Assembly (NCBI GenBank): GCA_035547675.1
Contig: DASZUI010000197.1
Location: 1 to 11,318 of the forward strand
DNA from: DASZTU01 sp035547675
GTDB lineage: Bacteria > Pseudomonadota > Alphaproteobacteria > Rhizobiales > Devosiaceae
Reading direction: 5' to 3'
DNA: 11,318 nucleotides
The position numbers were made by a program, and so were the translations under genes. Under the pieces are notes generated by a model. That model was not told where the DNA came from. It saw nothing but the letters and a program-made list of their open reading frames with translations, and searched no databases. Of this stretch, positions 1 to 6,274 are shown piece by piece. Numbering within the stretch: position 1 is the first letter of the stretch; each line of letters opens with the position of its first letter.

Positions 1-131
1 CGCCGGGCCAGCGCCGGGATGTCGTCGCGCCGGATGCCGATATCGGCGAGCTGGCGCTTGTCGAGGGCATTGAGGGCGCGCACGGTGCGGCGATATTCCA
101 CGAATTCGTTGAACTTCTGGCGAATGGTCAT
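1..131 (-). CDS. DUF1127 (YjiS-like) small protein, 3' end outside the window
   Basis: The reverse strand reads MTIRQKFNEFVEYRR, then RALNALDKRQLADIGIRRDD, then IPALAR, and runs off the left edge. The leucine-rich helix followed by the L-x-D-I-G-(I/L)-x-R-x-D-I signature is the hallmark of DUF1127, a family of short, very basic alphaproteobacterial proteins of roughly 45-75 residues. Some members in relatives are reported to act in RNA turnover and in phosphate or carbon metabolism, but nothing here shows a specific role. The ATG is preceded at a normal distance by a purine-rich AAAGGGGAAG stretch on the minus strand, which supports this start. The gene is transcribed away from the DUF1810 gene, so the 132 bases between them hold both promoters; I see no clear -35/-10 pair there. 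Family assignment is firm; function is unknown. Confidence 0.85.
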   Translation of the reverse strand, partial: MTIRQKFNEFVEYRRTVRALNALDKRQLADIGIRRDDIPALAR

Positions 132-263
132 TTGGCTTCCCCTTTCTTCGATGCCCTTGAAATGGTGTCGCTATTGCCGCTTGAGCAGATGGGTTTGGTT
201 CACGGGAGCCATGCGCAGGGCACAAACCGCCGGCCGGCGCGTTGTGGCCCGAGGGTGAAGAAA

Positions 264-689
264 ATGAGCCAGTTTGCCGATTTCGTCGCGGCCCAGGCGC
301 CGGTCATCGATGCGGTCGAGGCCGAGCTCGCCCGCGGCCGGAAACAGACGCATTGGATGTGGTTCGTCTTTCCGCAGATCGCGGGGCTCGGCCACAGCGC
401 CATGAGCCGCCGCTTCGCGCTCGGTTCGCTCGCGGACGCTGCCGCCTATCTGCGCCATCCCGTGCTCGGGCCCCGGCTGCGCCGCTGCACCGGCCTCGTC
501 AACGCCGTCGAGGGCCGCTCCATCCACGAGATTTTCGGTTCGCCCGACGACATGAAATTCCATTCCTCGATGACGCTCTTCGCCCGCGCCACGGCGGAGA
601 ACGATGAATTCCGCGCCGCCCTGGCGAAATATTTCGCGGGGCGCGAGGATGAAAACACCCTCGAACGCTTGGGAGCCCAGCATGCCTGA
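264..689 (+). CDS. DUF1810 family protein
   Basis: The 141-residue product matches the usual length and the conserved blocks of DUF1810, a soluble single-domain family of unknown biochemical role. Those blocks are an H-W-M-W-F-V-F-P-Q-I-x-G-L-G-x-S segment near residues 31-46, an A-x-x-Y-L-x-H-P-V-L-G-x-R-L block around 65-80, and a final F-G-S-P-D-D-M-K-F-x-S-S-M-T-L-F block around 95-110. No signal peptide or membrane segment is present. I chose the ATG at 264 because the family's N-terminus begins here and GAGGGTGAAG lies just upstream; the open frame extends to 132, but that extension has no family resemblance. The stop lies inside the start of the slyX gene (8-base overlap), so the two are probably translated together. 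The family is certain; the function is not known. Confidence 0.88.
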   Translation: MSQFADFVAAQAPVIDAVEAELARGRKQTHWMWFVFPQIAGLGHSAMSRRFALGSLADAAAYLRHPVLGPRLRRCTGLVNAVEGRSIHEIFGSPDDMKFHSSMTLFARATAENDEFRAALAKYFAGREDENTLERLGAQHA

Positions 690-912
690 CGATCAGACCA
701 ATCTGTCCGCCCGCATCGATGCGCTCGAAATCCGCGTCGCCTACCAGGACGAGACGATCGACGAGCTCAACGCCGCGCTCGCCACCCATTGGCAGGAGAT
801 CGAAAAGCTCCGCCGCCAGGTCACCCTGCTCGAGGCCGAGTTGCGCGAAGCCGCCGAGGGCGCGGTGGCCGATGCCGAAGGCGCGCCCGAGCCGCCCCCG
901 CCGCACTACTGA
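682..912 (+). CDS. slyX: SlyX family protein
   Basis: A 76-residue acidic protein with the standard SlyX layout. A heptad-rich coiled coil covers residues 8-60 (LSARIDALEIRVAYQDETID, then ELNAALATHWQEIEKLRRQV), followed by a low-complexity acidic linker and the family's typical proline-rich tail ending P-P-P-P-H-Y. SlyX was first noted beside slyD in enterobacteria; its molecular role is still undefined. The ATG overlaps the end of the DUF1810 gene by 8 bases, so translation is probably coupled, and no separate promoter is needed. After the stop there is a short GGCGC-TAT-GCGCC hairpin (949-961) without a T-run, too weak to call a terminator. The coiled coil together with the terminal motif makes the family call secure. 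Confidence 0.88.
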   Translation: MPDDQTNLSARIDALEIRVAYQDETIDELNAALATHWQEIEKLRRQVTLLEAELREAAEGAVADAEGAPEPPPPHY

Positions 913-1020
913 GCCTTCCATTCGGCGACTTTCCCTGCCGGCCGGTGCGGCGCTATGCGCCGTTCATCGGCCGCTCAGCTTGCCTATGCTTGTTGAGGAG
1001 GCCAAATCGGGGAGGGGTTC

Positions 1021-1632
1021 ATGTTCAAGCTCGTCTTGCTGTCTGCCATCCTGGCGCTGCCCGCCGGCGGCGCGCTTGCCGACGACGTCCTGACCGCGCT
1101 GCTCGGCAAGGATCCGGGCACCGGCAATGGCTATGCCTGCTTCGCCCGCCACTACGATGCCGCCCACCTTGCCGGCCACCCGCGCCAGAATGTGCGCGAC
1201 ATGCTGGCCTTCGTCGCCAGCATCTATGACCAGCAGAGCGGCTACCACCAAAGCCGGATGGAGCTCGGCGTCGGCTTCCGCGGCCTGTCGCGCAATATGC
1301 AGGTCTCGGGCGATTGCTCCACCCAGGTCGACGGGCGGCCGCTCTTCAGCTGCGGCGTCGATTGCGACGGCGGCAATTTCAGCGTCGCCACCACCGGGCA
1401 GGGCGCGATCCTTTTGTCCATACCCGGCTATGCCCGCCTGTGGGACCCGGCCGATACCAGCGACGACGATGAAGCGCCCCTGCCCAAGGCAGCGGTCTTC
1501 GGCAGCGACGACAAGGCTTTCCAGCTCGACCGCGTGGACATCGAGCGGTGCCGGTCGCTGATGACCGATGACGACAAGCACGACCTCTTCGGCACGCCGC
1601 TGCCGGCCGACGATACGGCGGACGGGCAATGA
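1021..1632 (+). CDS. Unrecognised exported protein, possibly disulphide-bonded
   Basis: I do not recognise this 203-residue product. Residues 1-20 form a signal peptide (MFKLVLLSAILALPAGGALA, probable cleavage after A-L-A), so the mature protein is periplasmic or secreted. The mature part carries five cysteines (in GYACFARH, SGDCST, FSCGVDCDG and IERCRS), consistent with one or two disulphides. Its centre is glycine and beta rich (ELGVGFRGLSRNMQVSGDCS, then a repeat-like CGVDCDGGNFSVA). An acidic patch, DTSDDDEAPLP, precedes the C-terminal quarter, and the tail is acidic. The ATG has GGGGAGGGG upstream at good spacing. The gene ends in an ATGA overlap with the DsrE-like gene, so the pair is almost certainly one transcript with coupled translation and a shared place of action. 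The 108-base gap from slyX suggests its own promoter. Confidence 0.75.
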   Translation: MFKLVLLSAILALPAGGALADDVLTALLGKDPGTGNGYACFARHYDAAHLAGHPRQNVRDMLAFVASIYDQQSGYHQSRMELGVGFRGLSRNMQVSGDCSTQVDGRPLFSCGVDCDGGNFSVATTGQGAILLSIPGYARLWDPADTSDDDEAPLPKAAVFGSDDKAFQLDRVDIERCRSLMTDDDKHDLFGTPLPADDTADGQ

Positions 1633-2075
1633 GCCTCGCCCGCCGCTTTCTGTTCGGCGCCCTCGCGGCGCTCCCCGCCGGCCTCATCGCGCGCCGGGCC
1701 GAGGCGGCGGTCGCCGCCGATCCGGTGCCCAAGGTCGCCTACCACCTTGCCGATGCCGAGAAGATCGATTTCGTCCTCGGCAATATCGAGAACCACTTCG
1801 CCGGCATGGGCGGGCCCGACAGGGTGCATATAGCGCTCGTCGTCCATGGCCCGGCGCTGCTCGGCTTCGAGCCCGGCCGGGCCAATGCCGACCGCACCCG
1901 CCGCCTCGCCGCGCTGGTCGCCAAGGGGCTCGATCTCGGCGCCTGCGGCAATACGCTCAAGGCGCAGAACCTCACGGTCGGCCAGTTGCTGCCCGGCTTC
2001 GCGCCGGTGCCCGAAGGCGGGGTCGTCCGCCTCGCCCGCCTGCAGGCCATGGGCTACGCCTATCTGCGGCCCTGA
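1629..2075 (+). CDS. Exported DsrE/DsrF-like family protein
   Basis: The 148-residue protein has an N-terminal export signal (MSLARRFLFGALAALPAG, RR at 5-6, cleavage likely near 26-30). The RR pair is followed directly by F-L-F, which only loosely resembles a Tat motif, so Sec or Tat export is open. The mature part has the DsrE/F fold pattern: a first strand KVAYHLADAEK (35-45), an amphipathic helix IDFVLGNIENHF, a second strand VHIALVVHGPALLGF (66-80), then LVAKGLDLGACGNTLKAQNL (97-114). Cys106 sits in the C-G-N-T position where DsrE relatives keep their sulphur-carrying cysteine. DsrE family members move sulphur in sulphur oxidation or tRNA thiolation, but many exported versions have no assigned role, and there is no sulphur-oxidation cluster here. 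Its ATG overlaps the stop of the upstream exported protein. Confidence 0.78.
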   Translation: MSLARRFLFGALAALPAGLIARRAEAAVAADPVPKVAYHLADAEKIDFVLGNIENHFAGMGGPDRVHIALVVHGPALLGFEPGRANADRTRRLAALVAKGLDLGACGNTLKAQNLTVGQLLPGFAPVPEGGVVRLARLQAMGYAYLRP

Positions 2076-2086
2076 ACGCCGGTGGA

Positions 2087-3013
2087 TCAGGCTTTCTGGA
2101 AGGGCGAGCGTTCCGGCTCGATGCCGAGCCGCGTCCACACATCGTCCTGCGGCTCATAGCCGATCCAGGCCTTTGCCTCATCGAGGTCCCAGAGCCGCCC
2201 GCGATTATTGGAAACCGCGTTGACCACCACCGCCGGCTCCGGCCAGCCGGCGGCATCCGCCGTCAGCCCGGCAAGGTAGGCGCCGACGAAATCGCGGTGC
2301 GACAGCCACATATTGCGGAACCAGACGAGGTCGCGCGCCGCCTCCTCGGCCGGCTGCACCGCCGCGCCGCCCGCACCCCCGCCGCCGCCGCGATTATTGA
2401 TCCGCCGCGGGTCGTCGTCGCCCTTGAGGCACCAGCCGATGCGGAACGACACCCCGGTCAGCCGGCCCCCGCTGGCGATCGCCTTGGCGCGCACCAGCCG
2501 CTCGCCCGTGAGCTTGGAGCCGCCATACATATTGGGCTGATGATATTGCCCGCCGGCGAAATAGCGCGTGCCCGGCCGCGGCGGCGTATCGGCCTTCAGC
2601 ACCAGTCCCGTCCAGTCGGCGTCCTTGTACTGGCCCATGGCATGGTTGGACGAAGCGTAGAGAAAGCGGCAGCCCGCCGGATTGAGATGGTTCAGAAGGT
2701 TCGCCGTCATGTCGATGGCGATCACCGTATCGTCCCAATCGCCATCGGGCGCCGGGTTGCGCACCGCGAAATGCGCAATTGCATCGGCCTTCTCGCACAC
2801 GTCCTGCCAGCGCCGGTCGCGCGCATCGCCCAGATCCGCGAAGACGATTTTGCACTTCGGCGAATCGTAGAAATCGCCCGCCATGCCCTGCACATCGAGG
2901 CAGTAGATCGTCTCGCACCACTCCTGCGACACCAGAGCGCGCACGAGCTGACCTCCCAGATTGCCCCCCGCCCCGGTGACCAGCACCGCGCGCGGCCTCA
3001 GCGTATTCGCCAA
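2087..3013 (-). CDS. NAD-dependent extended SDR, uronate-dehydrogenase-like
   Basis: An extended short-chain dehydrogenase of 308 residues. Residues 10-21 carry the Rossmann glycine motif (VLVTGAGGNLGG), and Asp40 after the second strand favours NAD over NADP. The active-site Ser lies in FLYASSNHAMG (118-127) and the Y-x-x-x-K pair is Y163-G-G-S-K167. The SSNH-x-x-G and W-L-S-H-R-D-F segments resemble uronate dehydrogenase-type enzymes, which oxidise sugar acids to lactones; the exact substrate is inferred only by this likeness. I place the start at the TTG at 3013 because AGGAGG lies five bases before it; the longer frame from 3046 has no such signal and adds 11 residues unlike the family. 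A glycine run at 209-217 interrupts the substrate-binding half. It converges on the DsrE-like gene with an 11-base gap and diverges from the HAD gene. Confidence 0.85.
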   Translation of the reverse strand: MANTLRPRAVLVTGAGGNLGGQLVRALVSQEWCETIYCLDVQGMAGDFYDSPKCKIVFADLGDARDRRWQDVCEKADAIAHFAVRNPAPDGDWDDTVIAIDMTANLLNHLNPAGCRFLYASSNHAMGQYKDADWTGLVLKADTPPRPGTRYFAGGQYHQPNMYGGSKLTGERLVRAKAIASGGRLTGVSFRIGWCLKGDDDPRRINNRGGGGGAGGAAVQPAEEAARDLVWFRNMWLSHRDFVGAYLAGLTADAAGWPEPAVVVNAVSNNRGRLWDLDEAKAWIGYEPQDDVWTRLGIEPERSPFQKA

Positions 3014-3018
3014 TTGCT

Positions 3019-3024
3019 CCTCCT
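3019..3024 (-). promoter_or_regulatory. Perfect ribosome binding site deciding the SDR start
   Basis: On the minus strand AGGAGG is followed by AGCAA and then TTG. The five-base spacing to this TTG is ideal, whereas the upstream TTG at 3046 lacks a comparable site and would put this Shine-Dalgarno inside the reading frame. This fixes the start of the uronate-dehydrogenase-like gene at 3013. Confidence 0.75.
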
Positions 3025-3154
3025 GATTTGGCGGCCGGCAGTTCAACAGGCGGGGCGGGCTTTTTCAATAGAGCCGGGCAGGGCGCGCCGGCCACAACCC
3101 CGCTTTGCGAATCGGGCGGTGGCGAAGCCCGGCGAACAGGCCTATCTGTCGGTT

Positions 3155-3850
3155 ATGAACGATAGAATATTGTCCTTCGACGCCGTCATTTTCGACATGG
3201 ACGGCACGCTCCTCGATACCGAAATGGTCTTTCGCGCCGTGGTCTTCGACGCCGCGCGCGACTTCGGCTTCGAGATGACCGACGCGGTCCATTTGGCGAT
3301 GGTCGGCTCCTCCCATGAGGCGACCCGGCTCATGCTGTTGGATAATTACGGCGCCGATTTCCCCTATGCCGCCTTCGACGAGCGCTGCCGCGAATTGATG
3401 AAGGAGCGGACGGTCGAGGCCGTGCCGGTCAAGCATGGCGCCCTGGAATTCCTTGCCGCCCTGCGCAGCCGCAAGGTCCCGCTGGCTGTCGCGACCTCGT
3501 CGCGCACCGCCCATGCGCACCGCCATCTCGGCCGCGCCGGCCTGCTCGATCTGTTCGACGCCGTCGTGACGCGCGACGACGTCGTCAACCCCAAGCCGCA
3601 CCCCGAACCCTATCTCACCGCAGCCGGCCGGCTGTCCGTCGATCCGCTGCGCTGCCTCGCCGTCGAGGATTCCCATACCGGCGTGCGCGCCGCCCATGCC
3701 GCAGGCATGCAGACCATCATGGTGCCCGATCTGGTTCGGCCGACCGGCGAGATTTCGGCGCTTTGCGTCGCCGTCATGGAAAGCCTCGCCGAGGTGCACC
3801 GCGCGGCGTTTCCGCCTATGGGCGCGGCCGCAGCAGCACCTGGTCGCTGA
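3155..3850 (+). CDS. HAD-superfamily phosphatase, subfamily IA
   Basis: A 231-residue HAD hydrolase with all four motifs: I, FDMDGTLLDTE with nucleophile Asp14 and acid/base Asp16; II, AVATSS with Thr114/Ser115; III, Lys147 in NPKPHPEPY; IV, VEDSHTG with Glu171-Asp172 for magnesium. The helical cap between motif I and motif II (about residues 20-90) is the type found in beta-phosphoglucomutase-like and phosphoglycolate/sugar-phosphate phosphatases. The substrate cannot be read from sequence. The ATG at 3155 places motif I at its normal distance from the N-terminus. The same frame is open far upstream (to 1568), but only as the shadow of the genes on the other strand. There is no strong Shine-Dalgarno, so translation may be modest. 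The last 35 bases, coding an Ala-rich tail, overlap the 3' end of the convergent methyltransferase-like gene. Confidence 0.88.
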   Translation: MNDRILSFDAVIFDMDGTLLDTEMVFRAVVFDAARDFGFEMTDAVHLAMVGSSHEATRLMLLDNYGADFPYAAFDERCRELMKERTVEAVPVKHGALEFLAALRSRKVPLAVATSSRTAHAHRHLGRAGLLDLFDAVVTRDDVVNPKPHPEPYLTAAGRLSVDPLRCLAVEDSHTGVRAAHAAGMQTIMVPDLVRPTGEISALCVAVMESLAEVHRAAFPPMGAAAAAPGR

Positions 3851-4829
3851 AGGCCGCCTGCCGGCTCGCGGCCACCCGCCAGCCGGCCGCCTCGGCCAGC
3901 GCCGAGAACGCCGCGAGCCCGCGCGGGATGATGGGGAAGGGGCTTCCCTTGCGGAAGAGCCGCGTCGCGGCGTCGCCCCGCGTCACCGAGCCCGCGAAGA
4001 CTGTCCCCGCCGGCAGCGCCCCGCGCAACGTCCGCAGCACGCCCGTGATTTCCGCGTCGGTACCGTATTCGAACAGGCCGCCCTCCGACGATATCGCCGA
4101 CACGGCCTCGCCGGCGCGCCGTCGCCAGAGCAGCGCCGCCAGCGCATCGAGGTCGCGCCAGTCCCAGCGCGCGTCCTCGAGCCCGATGTCGAGCCCTGCC
4201 AGTGCCTGCCCCTCGCCCTGCAGCGCCCTCAGCGCCTTGCGGCCGAAGGCCGGTCCGGCCGGATCGATATCGAGCACGTCGATGACGATCGGTCGGCCCG
4301 CCAGCAGGTCCCGCCGCTCGGCGGCGATCAGGATCAGCGCGTTGAGGCTGTCCATGGCCGGACCGCCGGCAATGTTGAAAAGTCGCAGCGGCGCCTCGGG
4401 CCGCCCCGCCAGCTCCGGCGTCAGGGCTTCGGCGAGGAGGCGCGCCAATTGCTCGAGCCGCAGGCGCACGGAGCGGGCGGCCAGGCTGCTCACGATCTGC
4501 CGGTCGATGGCGTCGTCGAGCGGCGGCGGCAAATTGTCGGCGCCCAGCTTGAGGTAATAGGTGGCGAGCCCCGGCAGATATCCCGCCCGCGCCCGCCTCA
4601 TGGTCCGGACCAGATGCGAGCGCCGCGCGAAGATCGCGAGCACGAGGCGCATCAGCCAGCCCGGCACGCGCTGGCGCCGCTGCTCCTCGGCCACGAAACG
4701 CTCGATTTCGGCGGGCAGGGCCGCCTCGTCGAGCTCGAGCTTGAACGCCGGATTGGTGATGTCGAGCACCGGCAGGGCGATTCCCTCGCTGGTCTCGGCA
4801 CGCAGGAGCGGAGCACTGGTTGCGGGCAT
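3816..4829 (-). CDS. Putative class I SAM-dependent methyltransferase-like protein
   Basis: A 337-residue soluble protein. The C-terminal two thirds look like a Rossmann methyltransferase: a glycine motif LFNIAGGPAMDSLNAL (150-165) after a strand, an acidic second-strand end VLDIDPAGPAF (185-195), and a strand plus turn AVSAISSEGGLFEYG (242-256) where motif IV would lie. A helix LRTLRGALPAGTVFAGSVT (265-283) and a closing LAEAAGWRV...DQVLLRPRP follow. The N-terminal 140 residues are helical and basic (RRSHLVRTMRRARAGY). The glycine motif departs from the usual D/E-x-G-x-G-x-G, so SAM binding is an inference and the target is unknown. The ATG at 4829 has GAGGAAA upstream at slightly long spacing. 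It diverges from the SleB-type hydrolase across a 256-base region with CtrA-like boxes and converges, with overlap, on the HAD gene. Confidence 0.6.
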   Translation of the reverse strand: MPATSAPLLRAETSEGIALPVLDITNPAFKLELDEAALPAEIERFVAEEQRRQRVPGWLMRLVLAIFARRSHLVRTMRRARAGYLPGLATYYLKLGADNLPPPLDDAIDRQIVSSLAARSVRLRLEQLARLLAEALTPELAGRPEAPLRLFNIAGGPAMDSLNALILIAAERRDLLAGRPIVIDVLDIDPAGPAFGRKALRALQGEGQALAGLDIGLEDARWDWRDLDALAALLWRRRAGEAVSAISSEGGLFEYGTDAEITGVLRTLRGALPAGTVFAGSVTRGDAATRLFRKGSPFPIIPRGLAAFSALAEAAGWRVAASRQAAFSDQVLLRPRP

Positions 4830-4912
4830 CTTTCAGGCTTTCCTCGGATTGATTCGTTTACCTTAGCGACCTCTTAGCCACACCCCTCTTTTGTGCCCTC
4901 CTGGAGCTAATT

Positions 4913-4934
4913 AGCGCTGGCATAAGCGCTTTTT
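4913..4934 (+). promoter_or_regulatory. AGCGCT inverted repeat with T-run in the divergent control region
   Basis: Two AGCGCT arms (4913-4918 and 4925-4930) flank GGCATA and run into TTTT. As RNA it would be a 6-bp hairpin with a U-tail, but no plus-strand gene lies upstream to terminate. An operator, or a terminator of stray transcription toward the sleB-type gene, is more likely. TTAGCG recurs at 4863, 4911 and 4959 in the same region. Confidence 0.3.
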
Positions 4935-4939
4935 GGCCG

Positions 4940-4954
4940 TTAACCGTGTTTTAA
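4940..4954 (+). promoter_or_regulatory. CtrA-type binding box (TTAA-N7-TTAA)
   Basis: TTAA, seven bases (CCGTGTT), then TTAA is an exact match to the consensus of CtrA, the alphaproteobacterial cell-cycle response regulator. It lies 110 bases before the methyltransferase-like gene and 132 before the hydrolase gene, in AT-rich DNA unlike its surroundings, so it could serve either. A GATTC (CcrM-type GANTC) site sits at 4851-4855. Confidence 0.6.
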
Positions 4955-4971
4955 AGAGTTAGCGTCCATGG

Positions 4972-4986
4972 TTAACCGTTCGTAAA
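4972..4986 (+). promoter_or_regulatory. Second, degenerate CtrA-like box
   Basis: TTAA, seven bases (CCGTTCG), then TAAA: one base off the consensus in the second half. It shares the nine bases GTTAACCGT with the first box, 32 bases away, which is close to three helical turns. Such phased tandem sites are consistent with cooperative binding of two CtrA dimers. Confidence 0.42.
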
Positions 4987-5011
4987 ATTTCAGTTCACAC
5001 GGACGAGAGCT

Positions 5012-5040
5012 TTGGCTAGGCTGACCCTCGTAGTGACAAT
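5012..5040 (+). promoter_or_regulatory. Candidate sigma-70-type promoter for the SleB-type hydrolase gene
   Basis: TTGGCT (5012-5017), a 17-base spacer, then GACAAT (5035-5040) gives four of six matches in each hexamer. A start near 5047 would leave about 40 bases of leader before the TTG codon and place the two CtrA-like boxes upstream, in activator-like positions. This is a pattern match only. Confidence 0.35.
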
Positions 5041-5085
5041 AAAACTGGGATCGCAAGGGGCGGGCCCGGGGGGAGTCGGGGCGGA

Positions 5086-6051
5086 TTGACGCGAACGCCG
5101 GTGGTTTTTGCCGTACGTACAGCAATCCAGATGGCTGCCTTTGCTGCAGCCGCGCTTCTCTTCTTTGTCACCCTGACGCCCAGCCAGGCTCAGGACGTGG
5201 CCCTTGCCGAAATCCAGTCCAGCTTCGCCACCCTGCCGGCCAATGCCGAGGCCTTCGGCGACATGTCGAGCTTCGCCGGCGGCGCCTCTGCGGGCAGCCA
5301 GCCCGCGCTGACGGCCGCCGTGCTCGCCGCCTATGTCGCCCGGCAGCAGGCGCAGAAAGCGGCTGCCGGAGCAGCGCCGGCCGCGCCCGGCTCCATGCCC
5401 TCGGCGCCCGTCCAGCCGCAGCTGACCAGCGAGATCGTCTCCGCCTATGCGGCGGCGCATCTCCAGAACGCCGCGCTCGCCGCCATCGATACCGCTGCCG
5501 CCCCCCCGGGCACGACGGCGGCGGCGTTCTCGATCGACGGCGAAACCGCGCTCTTCAGCTTCGGCAATTCCTCGATCGATGCCGACGAACTCGCCCGATA
5601 TGCGCGGCACGGCTTCGTGCCGACCGTCAAGAAGGTCGCCTACGCCAACAAGGAGCGCAATTGCCTCTCGACCGCCATTTATCATGAGGCGCGCGGCGAA
5701 AGCACCGATGGCCAATGGGCCGTGGCCAATGTCATTATCAACCGCGCCATGAGCAAGCGGTTCCCGGGCTCCATGTGCGGCGTCGTCTTCCAGAACGCCG
5801 ATGCCGGCAAATTCCATTGCCAGTTCACCTTCGCCTGCGACGGTCATTCCGACCGGCCGACCGAATATGCCGCCTGGCTCAAGGCCAGCAAGATCGCCGC
5901 GGCCGCCTATTCCGAATACCAGCAGGGCAAACGCCCGGGCGTAGTGCCCGGTTCGGCACTCTACTACCACACGGCGTCGGTATCGCCCGGCTGGTCCAAC
6001 ATGAAGCGCGTCGCCCAGATTGGGGCGCACGTCTTTTACGCGCCGCTCTGA
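5086..6051 (+). CDS. Secreted cell wall hydrolase, SleB type (Hydrolase_2)
   Basis: A 321-residue exported peptidoglycan hydrolase. Residues 1-36 form a signal peptide with Arg3 and Arg11 before a long hydrophobic stretch ending in P-S-Q-A. About 150 residues of Ala/Pro-rich, probably flexible linker follow. The SleB domain occupies roughly 190-321: CLSTAIYHEARGE with the presumed catalytic Glu201, AVANVIINRAMSKRFPGSMC, FHCQFTFACDG, and the end G-S-A-L-Y-Y-H...IGAHVFYAPL. The domain is known as a lytic transglycosylase in spore germination; in non-sporulating alphaproteobacteria it remodels the wall. I favour the TTG at 5086 because the ATG at 5131 would remove the positively charged n-region and has no Shine-Dalgarno; the GTG at 5101 remains possible. 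It is monocistronic as far as can be seen, with possible CtrA boxes upstream and the ChvI gene 223 bases downstream. Confidence 0.85.
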   Translation: MTRTPVVFAVRTAIQMAAFAAAALLFFVTLTPSQAQDVALAEIQSSFATLPANAEAFGDMSSFAGGASAGSQPALTAAVLAAYVARQQAQKAAAGAAPAAPGSMPSAPVQPQLTSEIVSAYAAAHLQNAALAAIDTAAAPPGTTAAAFSIDGETALFSFGNSSIDADELARYARHGFVPTVKKVAYANKERNCLSTAIYHEARGESTDGQWAVANVIINRAMSKRFPGSMCGVVFQNADAGKFHCQFTFACDGHSDRPTEYAAWLKASKIAAAAYSEYQQGKRPGVVPGSALYYHTASVSPGWSNMKRVAQIGAHVFYAPL

Positions 6052-6085
6052 CCTCCCTTATCTGCCGCACTGGCGGCGGCAACCA

Positions 6086-6103
6086 CCGGCGCCGATGCGC
6101 CGG
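6086..6103 (+). terminator. GC-rich hairpin after the SleB-type gene
   Basis: CCGGCGC, loop CGAT, GCGCCGG is a perfect 7-bp stem 35 bases after the hydrolase stop. No T-run follows (the next bases are CGGCGGAAAAA), so it may mark a 3' end or support Rho-dependent termination rather than being a classic intrinsic terminator. Confidence 0.3.
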
Positions 6104-6274
6104 CGGCGGAAAAACCCTTGCCGTTGCGCGTTGCAATGCCCAGATGCAGGGTGCATCGGGACGGGCTTCGCTTGCTCCTGTCATACTTTATGCGCAATTG
6201 TGGGACCCAAACGGGCCGCAATCCGTGAGTGCGCCGAGGCTTGAGGCGGCGCCCGCAACTGGAAAGGATGCTTG

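Noticed and set aside
132..263. Promoter TTGAAA (157-162) for the DUF1810 gene
   Set aside because: No acceptable -10 hexamer lies 16-18 bases downstream; the only TATTGC is 9 bases away.
949..961. GGCGC-TAT-GCGCC hairpin after slyX as a terminator
   Set aside because: The stem is only 5 bp, the loop is 3 bases and no T-run follows; such hairpins are expected by chance in GC-rich DNA.
3140..3170. TAGAAT (3163-3168) as a -10 box for the HAD gene
   Set aside because: It lies inside the start of the coding frame, and transcription from it would miss the ATG that gives the full HAD motif I spacing.
1568..3850. A 760-codon open frame on the plus strand running into the HAD gene
   Set aside because: Upstream of 3155 it is antisense to the well-supported SDR gene and out of frame with the exported-protein genes. 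Its residues are Arg/Pro/Ala-rich shadow translation, with no family motif before the HAD domain.
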